Source: Campylobacter sputorum subsp. sputorum (GTDB lineage: Bacteria; Campylobacterota; Campylobacteria; Campylobacterales; Campylobacteraceae). From it: a stretch of 64,000 nucleotides of DNA. A program made the translations under genes and the position numbers. The stretch spans positions 124,001-188,000 of the forward strand of contig NZ_CP043427.1 in the NCBI RefSeq assembly GCF_008245005.1. The letters are read 5' to 3'. Under the pieces are notes generated by a model that worked only from the letters and a program-made list of their open reading frames with translations, did no database searches and was not told the DNA's origin. Numbering within the stretch: position 1 is the stretch's first letter; each line of letters starts with the position of its first letter. This document shows, one piece after another, positions 63,209 through 64,000 of the stretch.

Positions 63209-64000
63209 ATGGGATTTCGTATTAACACTAACATTGCAGCAATGAACGCTCACGCTAACTCTGTTGTAAATAACAGAAGTTTAGACAACTCTTTAGGTAG
63301 ATTAAGTTCTGGTCTTAGAATTCAAACCGCAGCAGATGATGCTTCTGGTCTTGCAATAGCAGATAGCTTACGCTCACAAGCAAGTTCACTTGGTCAAGCT
63401 ATTGCAAATGGTAATGATGCTATTGGTATCATTAAGATTGCTGATAAAGCTATGGATGAGCAACTTAAACTACTTGATACTATCAAAGCTAAAGCAGTTC
63501 AAGCAGCACAAGATGGTCAAACAACTGAGTCTCGTCGTGCTATACAAAACGATATTGTTCGCCTTATGGAATCACTTGATAACATAGGAAATACAACAAG
63601 CTTTAACGGGCAAAAGTTACTTTCTGGAACATTTATCAATAAAGAGTTTCAAGTGGGTGCTTACTCAAATGAGAGTGTTAAAGCTACAATTGGAGCTACA
63701 ACATCAAATAAGATAGGTTTAACTAGATTTGAAACAGGTGCTAGCATTACAGCTTCTAGTGAAGTTAAAATTAAGTTTATAAATACAGATGGCGTAAATG
63801 ACTATGAGATAGAAAGTGCTGTTATCTCAACAAGTGTTGGAACAGGTATAGGAGTGCTTGCTGAAAATATCAACAAAGTTTCTGATAAAACAGGTATCCG
63901 TGCAACTTATAATGTTCAAACAACTGGTAAATCAGCTGTGCAAGAAGGCTCTACAACTTCAGCTTTTGCTATTAACGGTGTTATCATAGGTAAAGTTGAT
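63209..64000 (+). CDS. flaA: Flagellin, N-terminal 264 residues (runs off the window)
   Basis: The start [20 protein letters not shown] and the D0/D1 helix region ([40 protein letters not shown]) are those of Campylobacter FlaA/FlaB. The D1 segment relevant to TLR5 (about residues 85-100) reads [20 protein letters not shown], with the divergent epsilonproteobacterial residues. The D2/D3 part begins at about residue 165. AAAAGGAT precedes the ATG. FlaA is indicated by the sigma28 promoter, since flaB uses sigma54 in C. jejuni. The 3' end lies beyond the window. Confidence 0.93.
   Translation, partial: MGFRINTNIAAMNAHANSVVNNRSLDNSLGRLSSGLRIQTAADDASGLAIADSLRSQASSLGQAIANGNDAIGIIKIADKAMDEQLKLLDTIKAKAVQAAQDGQTTESRRAIQNDIVRLMESLDNIGNTTSFNGQKLLSGTFINKEFQVGAYSNESVKATIGATTSNKIGLTRFETGASITASSEVKIKFINTDGVNDYEIESAVISTSVGTGIGVLAENINKVSDKTGIRATYNVQTTGKSAVQEGSTTSAFAINGVIIGKVD

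Overview
The window is a 64 kb, very AT-rich piece of an epsilonproteobacterial chromosome, most likely a Campylobacter species other than C. jejuni. The evidence is the gene set and gene order: rpsT-prfA, serS-pflB, fliK-flgD-flgE, lspA-glmM, a chaN/ctuA/exbB/exbD/tonB block, the chuABCD haem genes, and a five-gene lipoprotein operon resembling C. jejuni Cj0089-Cj0093. The flagellin and the PflB motor protein show a flagellated cell. A tRNA-Sec gene shows that the cell makes selenoproteins. I do not name a species. Comparisons with C. jejuni loci are from memory, not from a search.

Layout. 1-5 kb: start of a membrane sensor protein, selC, a BON-domain lipoprotein, an AAA_14-type ATPase, dps and rmuC. 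5-19.7 kb: a large iron/haem island. A plus-strand operon (chaN-like, ctuA-like receptor, exbB, exbD, tonB, hugZ haem oxygenase) converges on a minus-strand operon (exbB2, exbD2, chuA receptor, chuB-C-D ABC transporter, a second tonB, a HutW/ChuW-type radical SAM enzyme and a flavodoxin). A divergent hutX gene closes the island, and candidate Fur boxes sit at both promoter regions. 19.7-21.3 kb: an orphan SyrD/PvdE-type ABC exporter preceded by a perfect 19-bp inverted repeat. 21.3-24.3 kb: gltX, a SurA-like chaperone, a tautomerase and bcp. 24.4-29.5 kb: an operon of five exported or lipid-anchored proteins. 29.5-32 kb: acnB. 32.3-34.8 kb: a zinc/cadmium operon (SmtB/CadC-type repressor, stand-alone HMA protein, P1B-ATPase lacking an HMA domain) with a near-ideal sigma70 promoter and a 17-bp palindromic operator. 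34.8-40 kb: a TSUP permease, ogt, ribB(A), a universal stress protein paired with an unknown coiled-coil protein, a DUF493 protein and moaC. 40-45.7 kb: rpsU, an HTH protein, a UPF0323 lipoprotein, a small helical protein, serS and pflB. 45.7-49.6 kb: flgE-flgD-fliK behind a sigma54 promoter. 49.7-51.5 kb: typA. 51.8-56 kb: a siderophore-uptake cassette (AraC regulator, FyuA/PchR-context receptor, RhtX/FptX-like permease) with a 21-bp-period direct repeat as probable operator. 56.3-57.8 kb: a DASS anion symporter. 57.9-58.8 kb: a zone of gene decay with a broken small lipoprotein gene and an alkD-like gene carrying a single frameshift. 58.8-64 kb: hemJ, a TM2 protein, lspA, glmM, rpsT, prfA and the start of a flagellin gene with a textbook sigma28 promoter.

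How it fits together. The dominant theme is iron. At least three TonB-dependent receptors and two separate ExbB-ExbD-TonB sets feed haem and siderophore uptake. Cytoplasmic haem appears to have two opening routes: oxygen-dependent HugZ and oxygen-independent HutW with a partner flavodoxin, plus a HutX haem carrier. That suits a microaerophile that meets anoxic gut conditions. No insertion sequence, CRISPR array or prophage was seen.
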